DNA of 64,000 bases, from contig JAKCWW010000021.1 in NCBI GenBank assembly GCA_026260175.1, positions 133,619 through 197,618 on the forward strand, read 5' to 3'. Position numbers and translations under genes: made by a program. Shown piece after piece: positions 36,054-47,931 of the stretch. The DNA comes from Reticulitermes lucifugus. Its lineage: Eukaryota; Arthropoda; Insecta; Blattodea; Rhinotermitidae. Each line of letters starts with the position of its first letter. Positions within the stretch are counted from its first letter, which is position 1. The notes below the pieces were generated by a model. The model saw nothing but the letters and a program-made list of their open reading frames with translations, was not told the origin of the DNA and made no database searches.

Positions 36054-36639
36054 GTTGATGCATGCAGTATATTTTGCAGGCGTGAAAGTCACTAATGTCT
36101 ACACACTTCCATGAAGGAAACACGAATAAAAGAGACCACATCGGAATATGATATTAAAATTGATCTTTATGGAAACGAGCGTGAGGATGTGGACTAGCAG
36201 ACTGAAGACAGAATTCAGTGACGGGCGCGTGTGAATATATTTTGTGAGTTTATTTTACACATTATACGTCACAACATTCACTACATACCTTACCAATTTG
36301 GGAAACATTCGTAATTTATTTCATAATGATTTTTCAGCTATGTGGATTAAACTTGCATACCGTCGAATGGGTGTAAAGAGTGTAAAGAGCTGCCGTAGCA
36401 AACTTACGTAACTTTACTATCCCGGGATTTGTCCAGAGGAACCGTGGAAACCCTCAACAAGGATAGCCGGCCTCCAGCCCGATTATCGAATCCGAGACTT
36501 TAAAAAATGCGCAGCAGAGGTGCTAAACACTCGACGGCCATTTTCAATCCTTGGGTTCAAGAGAATCAATTTTTAGTTCTCGTACTAGTTATTATTAGTT
36601 TTTCTGCTAGCCACTCTTCAATTATCCCAATTACTAACT
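36054..36639. other. Spacer next to a LINE
   Basis: A TCGAATCC string near 36490 may be a stray SINE B box; no more of the element is visible. Confidence 0.4.
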
Positions 36640-36990
36640 ACAATTTGAATTCTTGCTAACTAAATATTCATTCCGTAGTCTGTCTTACGACAAGCCCGTA
36701 GCCTCCTCCAAAGAGAGTTCTCCACAGGGTGCGATCTAATGCTTCCTGTTTCAATTTACAGTATCTTCTCTTTTCCTTAAGGTCATCCAGTAGCTGCTTA
36801 CGNNNNNNNNNNNNNNNNNNNNNNNNNNNNNNNNNNNNNNNNNNNNNNNNNNNNNNNNNNNNNNNNNNNNNNNNNNNNNNNNAGCCTTTCTTCTTTTTAT
36901 TGTGTGTAGGATATTCCTCTCCTCCTTGACTCTGTGTAATACTTCATTTCTCACACGATCAGTCCAACTGATCTTCTCCATTCTTCTTCA
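36640..36990 (-). mobile_element. LINE 3' coding end (second family), gap inside
   Basis: Minus strand: SWTDRVRNEVLHRVKEER and HTIKRRKA, then the gap, then RKQLLDDLKEKRRY, LDRTLW and VVRQTTE before a stop. This is the C-terminus of an insect non-LTR reverse transcriptase of a different kind from the (TTAG)n family. The preserved frame on both sides of the gap suggests a younger copy. Confidence 0.72.
36803..36882. other. Assembly gap, 80 N
   Basis: A run of 80 Ns inside the LINE coding end. Confidence 0.99.
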
Positions 36991-37152
36991 GCACCACATG
37001 ATTAATTTGGGCTCGTTAATTTGCGACAAATAAAAATCCCATTGGTGTCTAAGTCTTGAGAATATCACAGTTCGCTTCATAAATGTGACCATACGGAATA
37101 AACAACGTATTACATGCCATAAATCTTCTTTGAGGATGGCCGAGAGGGCAAT

Positions 37153-37503
37153 TTAAGGGGGTAGTGTGACCTGTTTAAAGATATCCGTCAGAGGACAGAA
37201 GGAAAACATGAAAATTACCAGGTTTACCAAACATTTACAGAGACTCGAAACTATTTTCTTTGTACCGGTGAGCCCTGTAAATTTGTAAAACCATATTGTG
37301 AATGCTTCATTACAATTTAATGTTTTCAAAAATTCATTTTTTTTTGCCTCCAAGTCTAGTGGCAGCCCTGTTGTACTTGTGTCATCCACTAGCTGCTTTC
37401 CCAGCGCATTCCCGTGTGCAGTTGAAAACTGACCACTTTGTTTTTGCTGTACCGCTGTAGCTACTGATGGCCAGCACTTCAGGGCTGTCCAGCTCAAAAT
37501 CAC
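37153..37503 (-). CDS. Unidentified 116-codon open frame
   Basis: The first half is hydrophilic (SVATAVQQKQSGQFSTAH, then DLEAKKNEFLKTLNC). The second half is hydrophobic, with a possible membrane segment near residues 84-105. No family is recognised. It lies next to the LINE fragment at 36640-36990 and could be old transposon coding sequence. No start context or splice signal supports it. Confidence 0.15.
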   Translation of the reverse strand: MILSWTALKCWPSVATAVQQKQSGQFSTAHGNALGKQLVDDTSTTGLPLDLEAKKNEFLKTLNCNEAFTIWFYKFTGLTGTKKIVSSLCKCLVNLVIFMFSFCPLTDIFKQVTLPP

Positions 37504-37628
37504 TGAAGAGAAACTATGAACTCTTTACGTGTGACATCCCCGTTGTGATATACAAGTAAAAAAAAAATAGGGGAAAAGGAGCAATCCATCACAATTATAT
37601 TTACTAGTATTGAACTGTATATTATATT

Positions 37629-37655
37629 GCGACATGTTTCAGCTTTTAACTATAT
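37629..37655 (-). other. Hammerhead-like motif, 3' half only
   Basis: The minus strand has CTGAAACATGTCGC, matching the GAAACATGTCG end of the copy at 704. The CTGANGA half is not visible. Confidence 0.2.
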
Positions 37656-38520
37656 AGAGAGCTACTAACAGCGTCATTAAATTACCACAAAGAAATCCCA
37701 CTCATCCTCTTCAGCACATGACTACACCAGCAGAACCTAACACTTGCAAATCCATGAAACACGTACTTTCCAAAACATAAATATTTGATAAGAATGCCTA
37801 GCTCTAGTCCCGGCAGTCTACTAAATACTGTAAATAAAGACTGCCACGTATCGCCAAGTTGCACCATACTAACGACAACACCGCAGTTACTAACAGCAGT
37901 GTCAATAGATTTCTGTCAGCACTGCAGGCAGTTTGCAGCAATAAAATGGACACATACTGCCCTAGGTTTACTTTTGTGTTTTTATTTTGTATTTATTTTT
38001 ATCCCCCCCCCTCCAAACGTAACTTAAGCAGCAGACCAACTGAAATCGCTGCGCGTGTCCCGCCAGTACAACAGCCAATACGTTACTACCCACCGAGCCC
38101 TCTCTATCCAGTAACTGAACACAAGCCATACCTAACAGAATTCAGGCCATGTGACATTTATAATACTGATTCAATCGACTTGTATAATATAAAAGTCGTT
38201 ATGATATATTAAATCCATTAGGAATATATTAAATAACCGATGCATTGAAAATCAACTAGAAATCTGTGACTAAATTAATTTCTAAATGTAATCCTTTTGC
38301 CACAAAACATACCACAAATCTATATTGTTATGCTTACTGACATTGACAGAAACATAACGCAAATGGAATTATTAAAATACTCCAGGGAATTCTTTTAGAG
38401 TACGTGACCACGAAATACCCTTCCTGAATTCGATATTGTAAATACTAACCATAACGTACTCTTTATAACCCACGATCCATTATCAAGCACTGAATTTGGG
38501 TTTTATTTTCGTTTACTTTT

Positions 38521-38777
38521 TTTTTCAACGGCTCGACAGCCCCTTGGGGGCCTAGACCGCCTCATTTTTCGAGACTTCACGATCACATTTTTTAGACACG
38601 CCACACTCGGTAGGACTCCTCTGGACGAGGGACCATCTCGTCGCAGAGACCTCTACGTGACAACACACAACCTCACAAGAGACAGATATCCATGCCCCCG
38701 GTGGGATTCGAACCCACAATCCTAGTAAGCGAGCGGCCGTAGACCCACGCCTTAGACCGCGCGGCCACTGGGATCGG
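38521..38777 (-). mobile_element. SINE family S4, tRNA-Leu/Ser-like head
   Basis: Minus strand: GTGGCCGCGCGGTCTAAGGC carries the A box and GTGGGTTCGAATCCCAC the B box. The body TAGAGGTCTCTGCGACGAG and GTCCAGAGGAGTCCTACC follow. The GCGGTCTAAGGC string is typical of type II (Leu/Ser) tRNAs. Roughly 88% identical by eye to 54130-54318. The far end (38521-38565) may be extra tail or a flank. Confidence 0.8.
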
Positions 38778-40751
38778 ATTTTTCGTTTACTACACACTAC
38801 ATCAAACAAAAGAATCCAGCATACGCCAACTAATCACGTACTGGAAAATAATTTCTAATTTACTCGTAATATTGTGCCACCTATCATGAAACATACGTTT
38901 GTTGGATACCAAGACGTGAAGGAACTCTGTTGCTACAGACGTCTAGCGGTAAATGGTGGAACTATTCAGAGTATCGTGCTGTAACATTTCTCATCACCGC
39001 AGTGTGCAAAACATGGCTACCTACACTATGGGCGGGAGCAGTGTAAGTGTATTGTGAAATTTAGCAACTTACCTCCACATCAGTCACCAACGATATTCAC
39101 TTTCCAGCTTCAGATGGGTCCTGTATTGATCATCAATTTCCACAACGTCTTTCCACACTTTCTTTAGTACTTCAAACGCACATATTTTATTACAGGCCTT
39201 TATTATATACTGGTATATATATTTTTATTTGGGCCTATAAGGGAGGGAGCAGCAGAAGTCTGGAGGAAGTTGCATATGAGGAGCTTTGTACCCGGTATTA
39301 CAACTCACATCCAATGAAACGTACTTGAAACTCAAAAAAAAAATAAGACGAGTTTATACGAAAATCAAGAATGAGATGGAAGGGGCAAATAACAAACATA
39401 AAGTTTCCGCCAGCAAAACTAAAACCGAAACCATAACCTCCGTCGATTACAGTTATGTATGTTTCTTTGAATCATAAATTTGCTGTCATTAAAATGAGGA
39501 CTCAACACGTCACTCATCTTTCAAACGTAATGCATTTTCTGTACCATGCCTTGAAGTGTTGTTACTTGGCAGCCCTGACAAATCACGGCGCGAGGAGTTT
39601 GAAGACTGAAAGTAATATTACATTTGCATGACTATTTTCATTTTCTGGATAACAGGTAACGCCAGTTGGAGGTATTCGTGATGAATGTTCGTGCTAAGAC
39701 ATGCCTAAGATGGGCAATAAGGGGGGAGGGGGGGGCAGCGAATGCGAAACATTTCCCGACTGGGCTAAGCTGAGCTTTGCATCTGGAATACTACTCCCAA
39801 GGAGTGGCTTGTTATATATACCAGTATGGTATCTTAATATATTAATTACATTTTTACTACAGTCCATGTTGCCTCATTATACCCGGTATTTTGCTGTACA
39901 CACACTTCGCGTAAATACGAAACTCGCTTATCGTTACTTCGCTGCTATGCGCACGATTTTTTAGAACGATAACATAAAGCAATACACAGTTTGGTTAATA
40001 GTGGCAGTTGTGTGTCCACAACACTACCAAAGCACGGTCCCGCACCAGGTTGTCGGCTTTTTTTCACCACAAATCAGACGCCACACATACCTCCATCGTT
40101 GTATCAGTGCTAACTGGCGGTTATTACTTTGAATCGATAATCGACACGGCGAAATCGAGTGCTTATCAGGCCAGGCAACATGACAGTAAAGAAATATTTC
40201 ATTCAAGCCTTCGAGATGACACAAAGCATAGGCAGTAGTTTGGTGCGGGCGCACCAAGACGGAACATTAAAGATAAGACGATAAGAAACATTACTTCCAT
40301 AAGGAGATTACTGATAACGTTAGATACATATACTAAAACAAGTACAGAATTGTGAACAATGTGAAGCGATTCACAGCATGCCATTCAAATCTATTAGTTC
40401 TACATCAGTCCTTATATTAGTTACTTCACAGGTGTTGCGCAGTTTTGCTCAACGTTGCCCGTAACCTGATACATACGATTTTTATCTAGGTTGGGATTTC
40501 CTTCGTCTTGCTCAGTTCTTCGCTGGCTTAGTAATCTACCTTCAAATATGTAGTGACTGCTTCCTTCATAATCTTTCTCACGATTCGTATCACATTCGAC
40601 GCTATAGAACTGAACTTGAAATAACGCCGTTAAAGGGACCTAAGAAGCATAATCCATTCTTTCGTAGGCATTGTGTATCGTACTCAGTTATTCATGCGAT
40701 GTGCAAAATGCCACACTCTTCACATAACCAAAATTCAGCACATTCCCAATG
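38778..40751. other. Unassigned stretch with a G run
   Basis: 39721-39735 is six Gs, A, eight Gs. Frames on both strands over 40008-40260 overlap each other and have no support. Confidence 0.5.
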
Positions 40752-40912
40752 CAGGCACTAAACGGTGGTGAATGGTCAGCTTTACACGCCGCTAACCATT
40801 AGATCGAATGCTGGGTGTGTAGCAGGACTACCCTGACCTTGGTGACAAAAAGAAAGGTCTTGCCATCACCGGGAATCGAACGCCCATGTCCAGTCAAGAG
40901 CCAGTTTCCCCT
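40752..40912 (-). mobile_element. SINE family S3, degraded
   Basis: Minus strand: GGGCGTTCGATTCCCGGTGA (B box) and TTGTCACCAAGG mark the head, and TGACCATTCACC matches the family's central GTTAACCGCCCACC region. The parts between are diverged. Confidence 0.5.
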
Positions 40913-41989
40913 GCACAATTGGGAATGTGGCTGTACCCATTTTACAAATATGAGGAATAAGCCCCGATATGTAGGTAGGTCTTCTGCTACTATGAATCAG
41001 CAGTGGACAGACAGACAGTACATCCAGGTGTCTGATGCAGGATGCAGGCTGGGAAAGAGGAGGGGGAACAACCTGGTGTGGGGACAGGTGTGTTACTGTG
41101 ACTACCAACAATAATCGGTCCATTGACATCGTCGTGTTGAGTCACGTCAACATTAAATTCTATCGGTATTTATCTTACAACATAAAAGAAAGTGGTATAA
41201 TTTTTGTGGGAACATTGCAGTATAAACAGCGGAGTCTATGACAGTCAAAGATCATCTGTGAGACATTAAGCGCACTTCTCACTAATTTCGTCATCACATG
41301 GTTCTTGCAAGGTTAATCTATTAATCTATTCACTACGTAAGCCTCCACAAGACAAGATATTCGGTTTCAGAATGGAAAAAATAGAATTTAGCACTTCTGC
41401 TGCGTATCTGTGAGATACCCGGATCAATTCACTGTCAATTGCCAATTATCCGAGAATTTAATACTTTACTGTGGTCCCTTGGATTAAATTCTGGGATAGT
41501 ATCTGAAATGTGTGCCTAGCAATTCATGATTTCCAGCCATTCTTCAGTTCGATACTGTAGAGCCTTGCCTATACAGTTGCTTTATTTAACGATGCTGTTG
41601 GTAGCCCAGACTTTGTGGCGTCTATCTACCCAGCTGATAAAGCATTATTAATAACTAATAAAACATGAAATACTAATAACAGGACTTTACTTACAGCGGG
41701 GACTATTTCGTGAATTCAGATGGTAGCGAAAGATGTACAGCCCGCACAGCTCAATACCTATTGGGAAATAATATTTTTTTTTTATCGTCAGATTTACTGA
41801 CACAGCATCATGCAAATGTACACTTTTTACCACTACCTCTCACGAGTGACTGCAAGATTTCCTCGTGGTCTGCGCAGTACGGGTAGCATTCAAGGTTTCG
41901 CATGGTCCCCATGTTCACACCGTTCATACCTGGGAAAATTACTTAACAGGGGTGAGCACAGTATGATAATAACTGCGAACTATGATATG
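40913..41989. other. Unassigned stretch
   Basis: TTATTTAACGATGCTGTTGG near 41583 resembles the type B tail of S1 on the minus strand; a tail remnant at most. Confidence 0.4.
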
Positions 41990-42190
41990 CGGCAAAGGAT
42001 TTCTCTCTTCTGCATAAAGTCCAGAGGGCGCCCAGCCTCCTATTCAGTGGATACCGGCGACCTTCCCTGGGGCATGAAGCTGACCGCTCACCTCCATTTA
42101 GTGCCGAGGTTAAGAATGAGTGGAGCTGTACATCTGCTCCCCCTTATGCCTTCATGGCGTGTATAGGGACAACTTTGCCTTTTTTACTGC
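41990..42190 (+). mobile_element. SINE family S3, 3' two thirds
   Basis: GGATTTCTCTCTTCTGC, GCGCCCAGCCTCCTATTCAG, GGATACCGGCGACC, CCGAGGTTAAGAATGAGTGG and CCTTCATGGCGTG occur in family order. Confidence 0.78.
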
Positions 42191-44107
42191 ATAGAATGCA
42201 GAGCCATGAATATGAAGCACGAGTCTCAACTACTCAACTATGAAGTTTGGTTAACGGTATTACAACATCCGTACTAAATTTCATGAAAAGTGTCCAACCG
42301 ATATCATTAAAGGACTGAAGTTCTATAATTGAGTTCCGAAGGTTCATTTTCTCCAAAAGCCATTATAAAAGACAACAGATCTGGAATCTATGTCAGAATT
42401 TATTCATTTAAGTGCACTTATATTCGCCACACCATTCAACTACGTCACCCGAAAGTGTGGCAATATTTTGTTTAAAGTGTTAGCAGTCACATGTTCAGAG
42501 CAACGGGACGATTATGTCTATTGATGCATGGCTGAAACAGCAAGCATATAAAATAATGCATTACGTTGATGGAATGTCATTCCGTAGTCACCACACACGT
42601 GAACATGTTATGTATAATTAAAATGCGTATTTCTGTAATTTGCCATGCTGTAATTAGTTTTCATGTAATTTATTTGGTTCACTAATTTTGTTACGAATCC
42701 AGCACAGCAGCCTTGGCTTTCACCTACGATTCGAGCAAACCTCATTACTTCGTTCGTTATCAGGTCATGGCTACACCCCGTGTAGACAGCAAACGAAGCC
42801 CGAATGACTTACAAAGCATGCTTTCCATGATCCAACAACGAAAAATCAGCATTTGTAATTACTCATACCGTACATTTTAAGAAATCTTTATTTCCATTTT
42901 TACATATTTTTTATAAAACCAGGCTCAAGTGGTGAAACTGCATACACCGGAACTGACAAATTCGTCAGCTGATATTCTTTTAGTTTTCAATTTTTCATGG
43001 GTTGGGATTAATATTTTATGAACTGCTGGACTCTTTTCTTCTTAATAACATACGATTTGATTTACAAAGCATACATTTTATTTCACCAAAATCACGGTTT
43101 AACAATTCGTAAAAAATCGGTGGCAAACTTCAATTATCTAAAGAAATTATGAATTCAGTACAAAAATAGTTGAGAAAATTACTCTACAGGTAATCCTATG
43201 ATAATTTTACTGATGACCTGCGTTACTGAATCACAAAAATCTTACAGAACAAGTAACCTGAACACTTTTTTTGTTAAATGTAACATGTTAAGTTGGCGTA
43301 CAACAATTTGAAATGGAAACAAACATTCAATTGAATTACACAAACTAATTTCAACTACATATATATATATCTGCATACTGTAAACACGTTTACTAACAAC
43401 TATCAACTATAGGAATGTTTTTCTTAATTTCAGTCACCTATGGTGATGGAAGAACAAAAAACTGAGCTATACACAGTGCATGTGCCATAATGGTGTTTAA
43501 AAGCTACCTCAAGAGTTGAAACACATAGATGATAATATATGTGCTCTTCCATTCTAAATGGAAATACTCTAAACACACTAACACTAATTGTAACAGAATA
43601 AATAGAAAAAGAAGGACTAGATAACTGATCTCCATTAGACATCTGGAAATAGTTAGACAATTAAAACTTGGAATACAACAAACTTCAGTTATATGAAATG
43701 TATAATTTAAAATACCTGCTAATAACTTTTAAGTAAACTATATACACTTGAAAATTTACAACACTGGTATATTACTTATAACTTATCTATTAATATTTAT
43801 GGTTTCCATTCATTAGGTTTTTTACACTTTACTTTTATTAATCACAGAACAGCTTATTTACTTTTCTTGTTTCCTTTTCAGCCAAAATCTGAATAATGTC
43901 ACGTGAACTCTCCACACGTATTCAGCCTGTGAGATCAATATGCAACGGTTATATTCAGAACATATACCTCTATGATTAGGGATGCCAATCAATGCGCATT
44001 AACAATTAACTGGATTTGCATAAAGGCCTGGAAAATTCAGGTAAATAATTTACGTCAAATTTTTAAAATGTCACGGATCAACATTAAGATCATTAATACA
44101 AAGTGCT
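42191..44107. other. Long AT-rich, repeat-free stretch
   Basis: No SINE, LINE or foldback is visible. It could be distal Cyclin D 3' UTR or intergenic DNA; I cannot decide. Confidence 0.4.
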
Positions 44108-44396
44108 GGTAGAGCAGTCCTGTTACATGCCAAGCAGGCACAAGGGGGGAGGTAGAGGTATAGCTCCACTCATACTCGACCCCATCGCTAAAAGGGGGTG
44201 GGTGGTCAGCGCCTCGCCATGGCCGCTTTACCTCCTGGGGAAAGAGACCGGGTACCCATTGCACGGAAGGCTGGATGGGCCTCGGGGCCGGTCTGGATGG
44301 GCTCAGAAAATCTCGCCCCCACCGGGATGTTAACCCCGGACCGTCCAGTCCGTAGCGAGTCATTATACAAACTGCGCTATCCCGGCCGCCATAAAA
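44108..44396 (-). mobile_element. SINE family S3, with head
   Basis: Minus strand: CCGGGATAGCGCAGTTTG (A box), GGTCCGGGGTTAACATCCCG (B region), CAGACCGGCCCCGAGGCC and GGAGGTAAAGCGGCC. This is one of the most complete heads of the family here. Confidence 0.8.
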
Positions 44397-45315
44397 ATTG
44401 GTGGTGCACGTCTTTAGTGTCACACCACTTATCAATTTGCAAAATGTTTTTAAAATTGAAAAATAGCACTCATTAACATCCCTGTTAAGTTTCTGTACAT
44501 AAAATGAGACCAAGATGGTTAATAAAACTATCGAGTAACTTGTGCAGTCCTGTGCCTTGATATCAACATCTCACACATGTGCAAGAAAACTGTGTACTGA
44601 CGCCCCCGTCCCCCCAAGTAGTATCCGAGCGATTTAATTAAAAACATATTCTAATTTCAAACGTAAACAGACTAATATGTTATATACTCATTTTAGATTT
44701 ACTGATTTCAGTGTACGTGAGCAAGTGTGATGGTTTTCACTGTACTTTTAAATTTCTTCGCCTAAATAGCCTATATACTCGTAATTTCATGTACAATTTG
44801 TCTTCTAGAACCACATAAATCAGATACCTGACCATTATTGACACGTTGGGGAAAACAAGGCCAGTATATGTATAGTGCATACAAGCAGCTCAGAAACAGT
44901 CTCACTGCAGGCTTTTATAAATCATTACGTAGCATAAATGCATCCAATTTCCTGACTGTCAATTTTTCAACGAAGGTCCTGTACCATGTACTTGCATTTT
45001 AGACTCAATTTCGCTTGATTTGTTTCTTACTGAAGATTCCAATTGAATTTATCATATAAAGGGCCTGTTACGAACTACCGATAAACTTTTAAAATATTTG
45101 CACAAATACAATGCACACTTTTTCCTCTCCAAGTCTTCCGGAAAAACTGATTTTAACATAAAATTCTGTAAGGTGTTTTACTACAAGCTAGCACCTAAAA
45201 TGCAATTATTTGCATGAATTAAATATTTTCCATAATAACGACATGATTTTAAAGAAAACTGCAATGGGCCGACACAGACAACCGTCTAACATTAAAGACA
45301 TTTTGCACAACTGAC
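44397..45315. other. AT-rich stretch between S3 and the foldback
   Basis: Repeat-free; possibly part of the Cyclin D 3' flank. Confidence 0.4.
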
Positions 45316-45328
45316 GTATGAACATTTT

Positions 45329-45522
45329 GAGATCTCCGCTCTTCTGGGATATTAAGCGGCGTCGCGTGGTAATTGTTTACCGACGTTCCGGGACAACGTA
45401 TCGGTCCCATCTTCACGGGTACGTTGTCCCGAAACGTCGGTAAACAATTACCACGCGACGCCGCGTAATATCCCAGAAGAACGCAGATCTCATCAACATC
45501 GCGGCGGAAGCCCGAAATCACG
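45329..45522. mobile_element. Foldback element with 13-bp target duplication
   Basis: Arms at 45330-45400 and 45420-45490 (71 bases each) are inverted copies with four mismatches around a 19-base loop. A 32-base one-sided extension (starting CATCAACATCGCGGCGG) follows the right arm. GTATGAACATTTT flanks the unit at 45316-45328 and 45523-45535. A duplication this long fits insertion by reverse transcription better than most cut-and-paste transposons. The loop and the left arm together give GTGAAGATGGGAC and GTCCCGGAACGTCGG on the minus strand, a hammerhead-like core. It may lie within or just beyond the Cyclin D 3' UTR. Confidence 0.82.
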
Positions 45523-45535
45523 GTATGAACATTTT

Positions 45536-46563
45536 ATTTCTCCAATTTAAGACCTCAAAACTGTGGTGCACATTACGGGGCGCATTTACTTCATGCAAAT
45601 GTATTTTAATTTAGTATCATTTTGTCAGATATCAGTATCAAGATACACACTGCAAATATCTTACTATTTCACATGATATGTAGTCTACACAATATTATTT
45701 AATACTCTGCTATAATATAAAATAATCAAGAATATTCTATTTACATAGATAATATTGGCGTCGGAAGTGTGGGGTGTGTTCCCCACTCATCTGAGTGGAA
45801 GTTGTACTTTCTTCCTCCAGAACTGAAACACTTCTGACGCCTTTGACAATAAGGCACTTTCATTAAGGCACGCAGAACACTATTGAGATCGATATGAGGT
45901 AACCGAATTTGTCATTGGCATTGTAAAAATGACACAGCTACCATTAACAGTAAATTAATATTTGGTATCAAGAAGTGTTACGTTAATACATAACACCATG
46001 GTTTTAATCCTCTCTATATTCCACATATCGCTGGAAAAGTTACTTTAATTGTATATTTCCATGGTAACTCCTCATCTCTTATTATCTGAACTGTACACAG
46101 ATTGCTGGAGAGGTTACATTTGAATGACGTCACACTCCAATGCTAAGTAACAGCAAAGCAGTTTTCTTTCAACAGGATGTCATTTCCAGCATGAAACGGG
46201 TTAAGATGACAAAATAATGAAGGTACGGCAGTCACAGAGCTCTGAGGTGAACAAGATGAAGGCTTTGACTGAATTTGACCGAAGTCTCAAAATAAAAATC
46301 ATCACCGTCTAGTAGGTACTGAACGTGTAGGCCTATAGTGACCACTGACAATGCAGACTATGATAAACTGCAGCAATTAAACCACACACGCGACTAATGT
46401 ACTAAAACGTATGCAAGAAAGGAAATTTAAATGAACTGAAATAATAAGCTGCCATCAAGATAAAACGATTGTGAATCGTGCAGCAGAGAATTGAACAAAA
46501 CAAGCTGCGTATCGGTAGTTTAAATTTCGAAATCACCTCTCATGTCGTGAGGGAGGAGATCTT
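45536..46563 (-). other. Probable Cyclin D 3' UTR (extent unknown)
   Basis: This sequence directly follows the Cyclin D stop codon on the minus strand, has no repeat that I recognise and no coding frame. A minus-strand ATTAAA at 46003-46008 and an AATAAA at 45533-45538 are possible poly(A) signals. Neither is proven and the true end could lie further left, beyond the foldback element at 45329-45522. Confidence 0.4.
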
Positions 46564-46883
46564 TCAGAAATGGACGTCCTGCACATCAGTAGGCGTCTCA
46601 GGCTGGCCTGTCTCTTCGGCCCCAGACATCAGTTTGGCGGAAGATGAAGCAGAGCTGGTGACTTTGTTACTGGTGGTCGGTAGGGGCTGAAGAGACGCTG
46701 TTTCTGAGGCCACGACGCGTTCAATGTGACGCACGACGTGCTCTGCTGCAGCAGGGTCAACACGTGTCAGGGCGCAAACTGACGTCAATGCGGTGGCGGC
46801 CGACGGCGAGTTGAGGCCGCGAACAGCAGCGCTGATGCTGGCAGTTGCCAGGAGAGACGGCAAGCTCTGGATCAATTCAGGTT
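46564..46883 (-). CDS. CycD: Cyclin D, last coding exon (C-terminal 105 residues)
   Basis: Cyclin D binds and activates Cdk4/6 to drive G1 progression in the nucleus. Seen: reading leftward, a pyrimidine-rich tract ending TTTTTGCAG is the splice acceptor (AG at 46885-46884). The exon opens with two bases of a split codon and runs 105 codons to TGA (46566-46564). Residues 1-25 contain PSLLATASISAAVRGL, matching the conserved PSMIATGSVGAAI helix of the second cyclin fold. The middle is rich in Ser, Ala and Thr. The end, PETPTDVQDVHF, matches the vertebrate cyclin D ending TPTDVRDVDI, whose first Thr (Thr286 in human cyclin D1) is the phosphodegron. The exon is much richer in GC than its flanks. 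The cyclin box proper lies upstream in exons I could not find, so the intron exceeds 17 kb if they are outside the window. No stop or frameshift interrupts the exon, so the gene looks functional. Confidence 0.93.
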
Positions 46884-47799
46884 CTGCAAAAACAAAAATC
46901 ATACATCGAATCAGGCCAGCTGAAGTGACTCATACGGACTTCCGTCAGTTCCTCCAAGCAAATGCCTGAATTGTTCCTTAACTGAGCTCTACATGCTTGC
47001 CTCCACGTCCTGCCCAATTCAAAATTTGCAACAAATCCCAAATTTGCTAATACAGTGAAACAAGAGTACTAGCAGTACCGGTATATGGTAACTTTGAATA
47101 CCACGAATCTTCGAGTATGCCAATGTTATGTTGGACACTGTCCATTAACTTGAGGTATGTTTCATATAACGTGTCGAGATTTGACTCTGCTCACGTCTTT
47201 AGGTGGCCGATTTGTCATCACACTAGCACACAGCAGCAGCACCAAGAAAGTGCATACAGACACCCGACTTCCACCTGGCAATACATACGCTACATCTCCA
47301 ATCACCCTCATAGTACCGAATAAGTGAGGGTGAAATGCAATATTCGACAGTTCCAAAATGAGTTTTCTTCAAGAGAATCATAAATGTGTGAACAGTAGTC
47401 TCGATTACTTCTCTGTAGCCTTTGGCCTACGCAAACGTGGGAAGAAATAACAGGGAGGGTGAAGACACAATAATGATATCCAGTGTCGGACGTGACAGGG
47501 GAGGTATGTAGCTACAGTTATAATTGCTAGGAATCGTTAACGACGATATGTGATGCATTATCACGCGACGTTTAGTGTCCCTCTATCGAACGTCATGCCG
47601 ACCGGGTGCTGTTCTGCACTGCACAGAATCACCCGTTTGTTCACTGCCACTACAGGAAAGCCTGGGCTTAGGAAAACCAAGAAAACCATCAGCTACTCTG
47701 GGCAAGATTCGCGTCACTTTGATGACATCCGGTTGTGTTTTACACTTAGTAGATAACTACAGATTAATAGGAACACCTAACACAACTGCATTTTATTAC
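46884..47799 (-). other. Cyclin D intron, acceptor-proximal part
   Basis: Upstream of the last exon on the minus strand. A CAG-rich patch (CACAGCAGCAGCACC near 47230) is the only local oddity. Confidence 0.6.
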
Positions 47800-47931
47800 A
47801 AAACAGTGTTTTGTTTACAGTAAGCTACAGGTGTCATAAACCCCATTTACCTCCATTTGTATTTTTATATAAGCCTGAAGTCCGCCCTTTGGGCCGAAAC
47901 ATGTAGATTATTGTAAACAAGATACTGTTTT
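47800..47931. repeat. Small inverted-repeat element with hammerhead-like core
   Basis: The 24-bp ends (47800-47823 and 47908-47931) match at 21 positions. Just inside the right end is CCTGAAG, a GCCC-TTT-GGGC hairpin, C and GAAACATGTAG. The layout is the same as in the larger element at 32730. Confidence 0.6.

Larger units (their letters stand above)
36991..38520. other. Unassigned, with an orphan frame and a C run
   Basis: Holds the 37153-37503 frame, the half motif at 37629 and nine Cs at 38003-38011. Confidence 0.45.

Noticed and set aside
38609-38777. tRNA-Leu gene on the minus strand
   Set aside because: A and B boxes are good, but the element continues into a body shared with 54130-54318, so it is a SINE.
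44055-44513. 152-codon minus-strand frame, one of the longest in the window
   Set aside because: Most of it is the S3 SINE; no independent coding sign.
46478-46690. 70-codon plus-strand frame over Cyclin D
   Set aside because: Antisense shadow of the Cyclin D exon.
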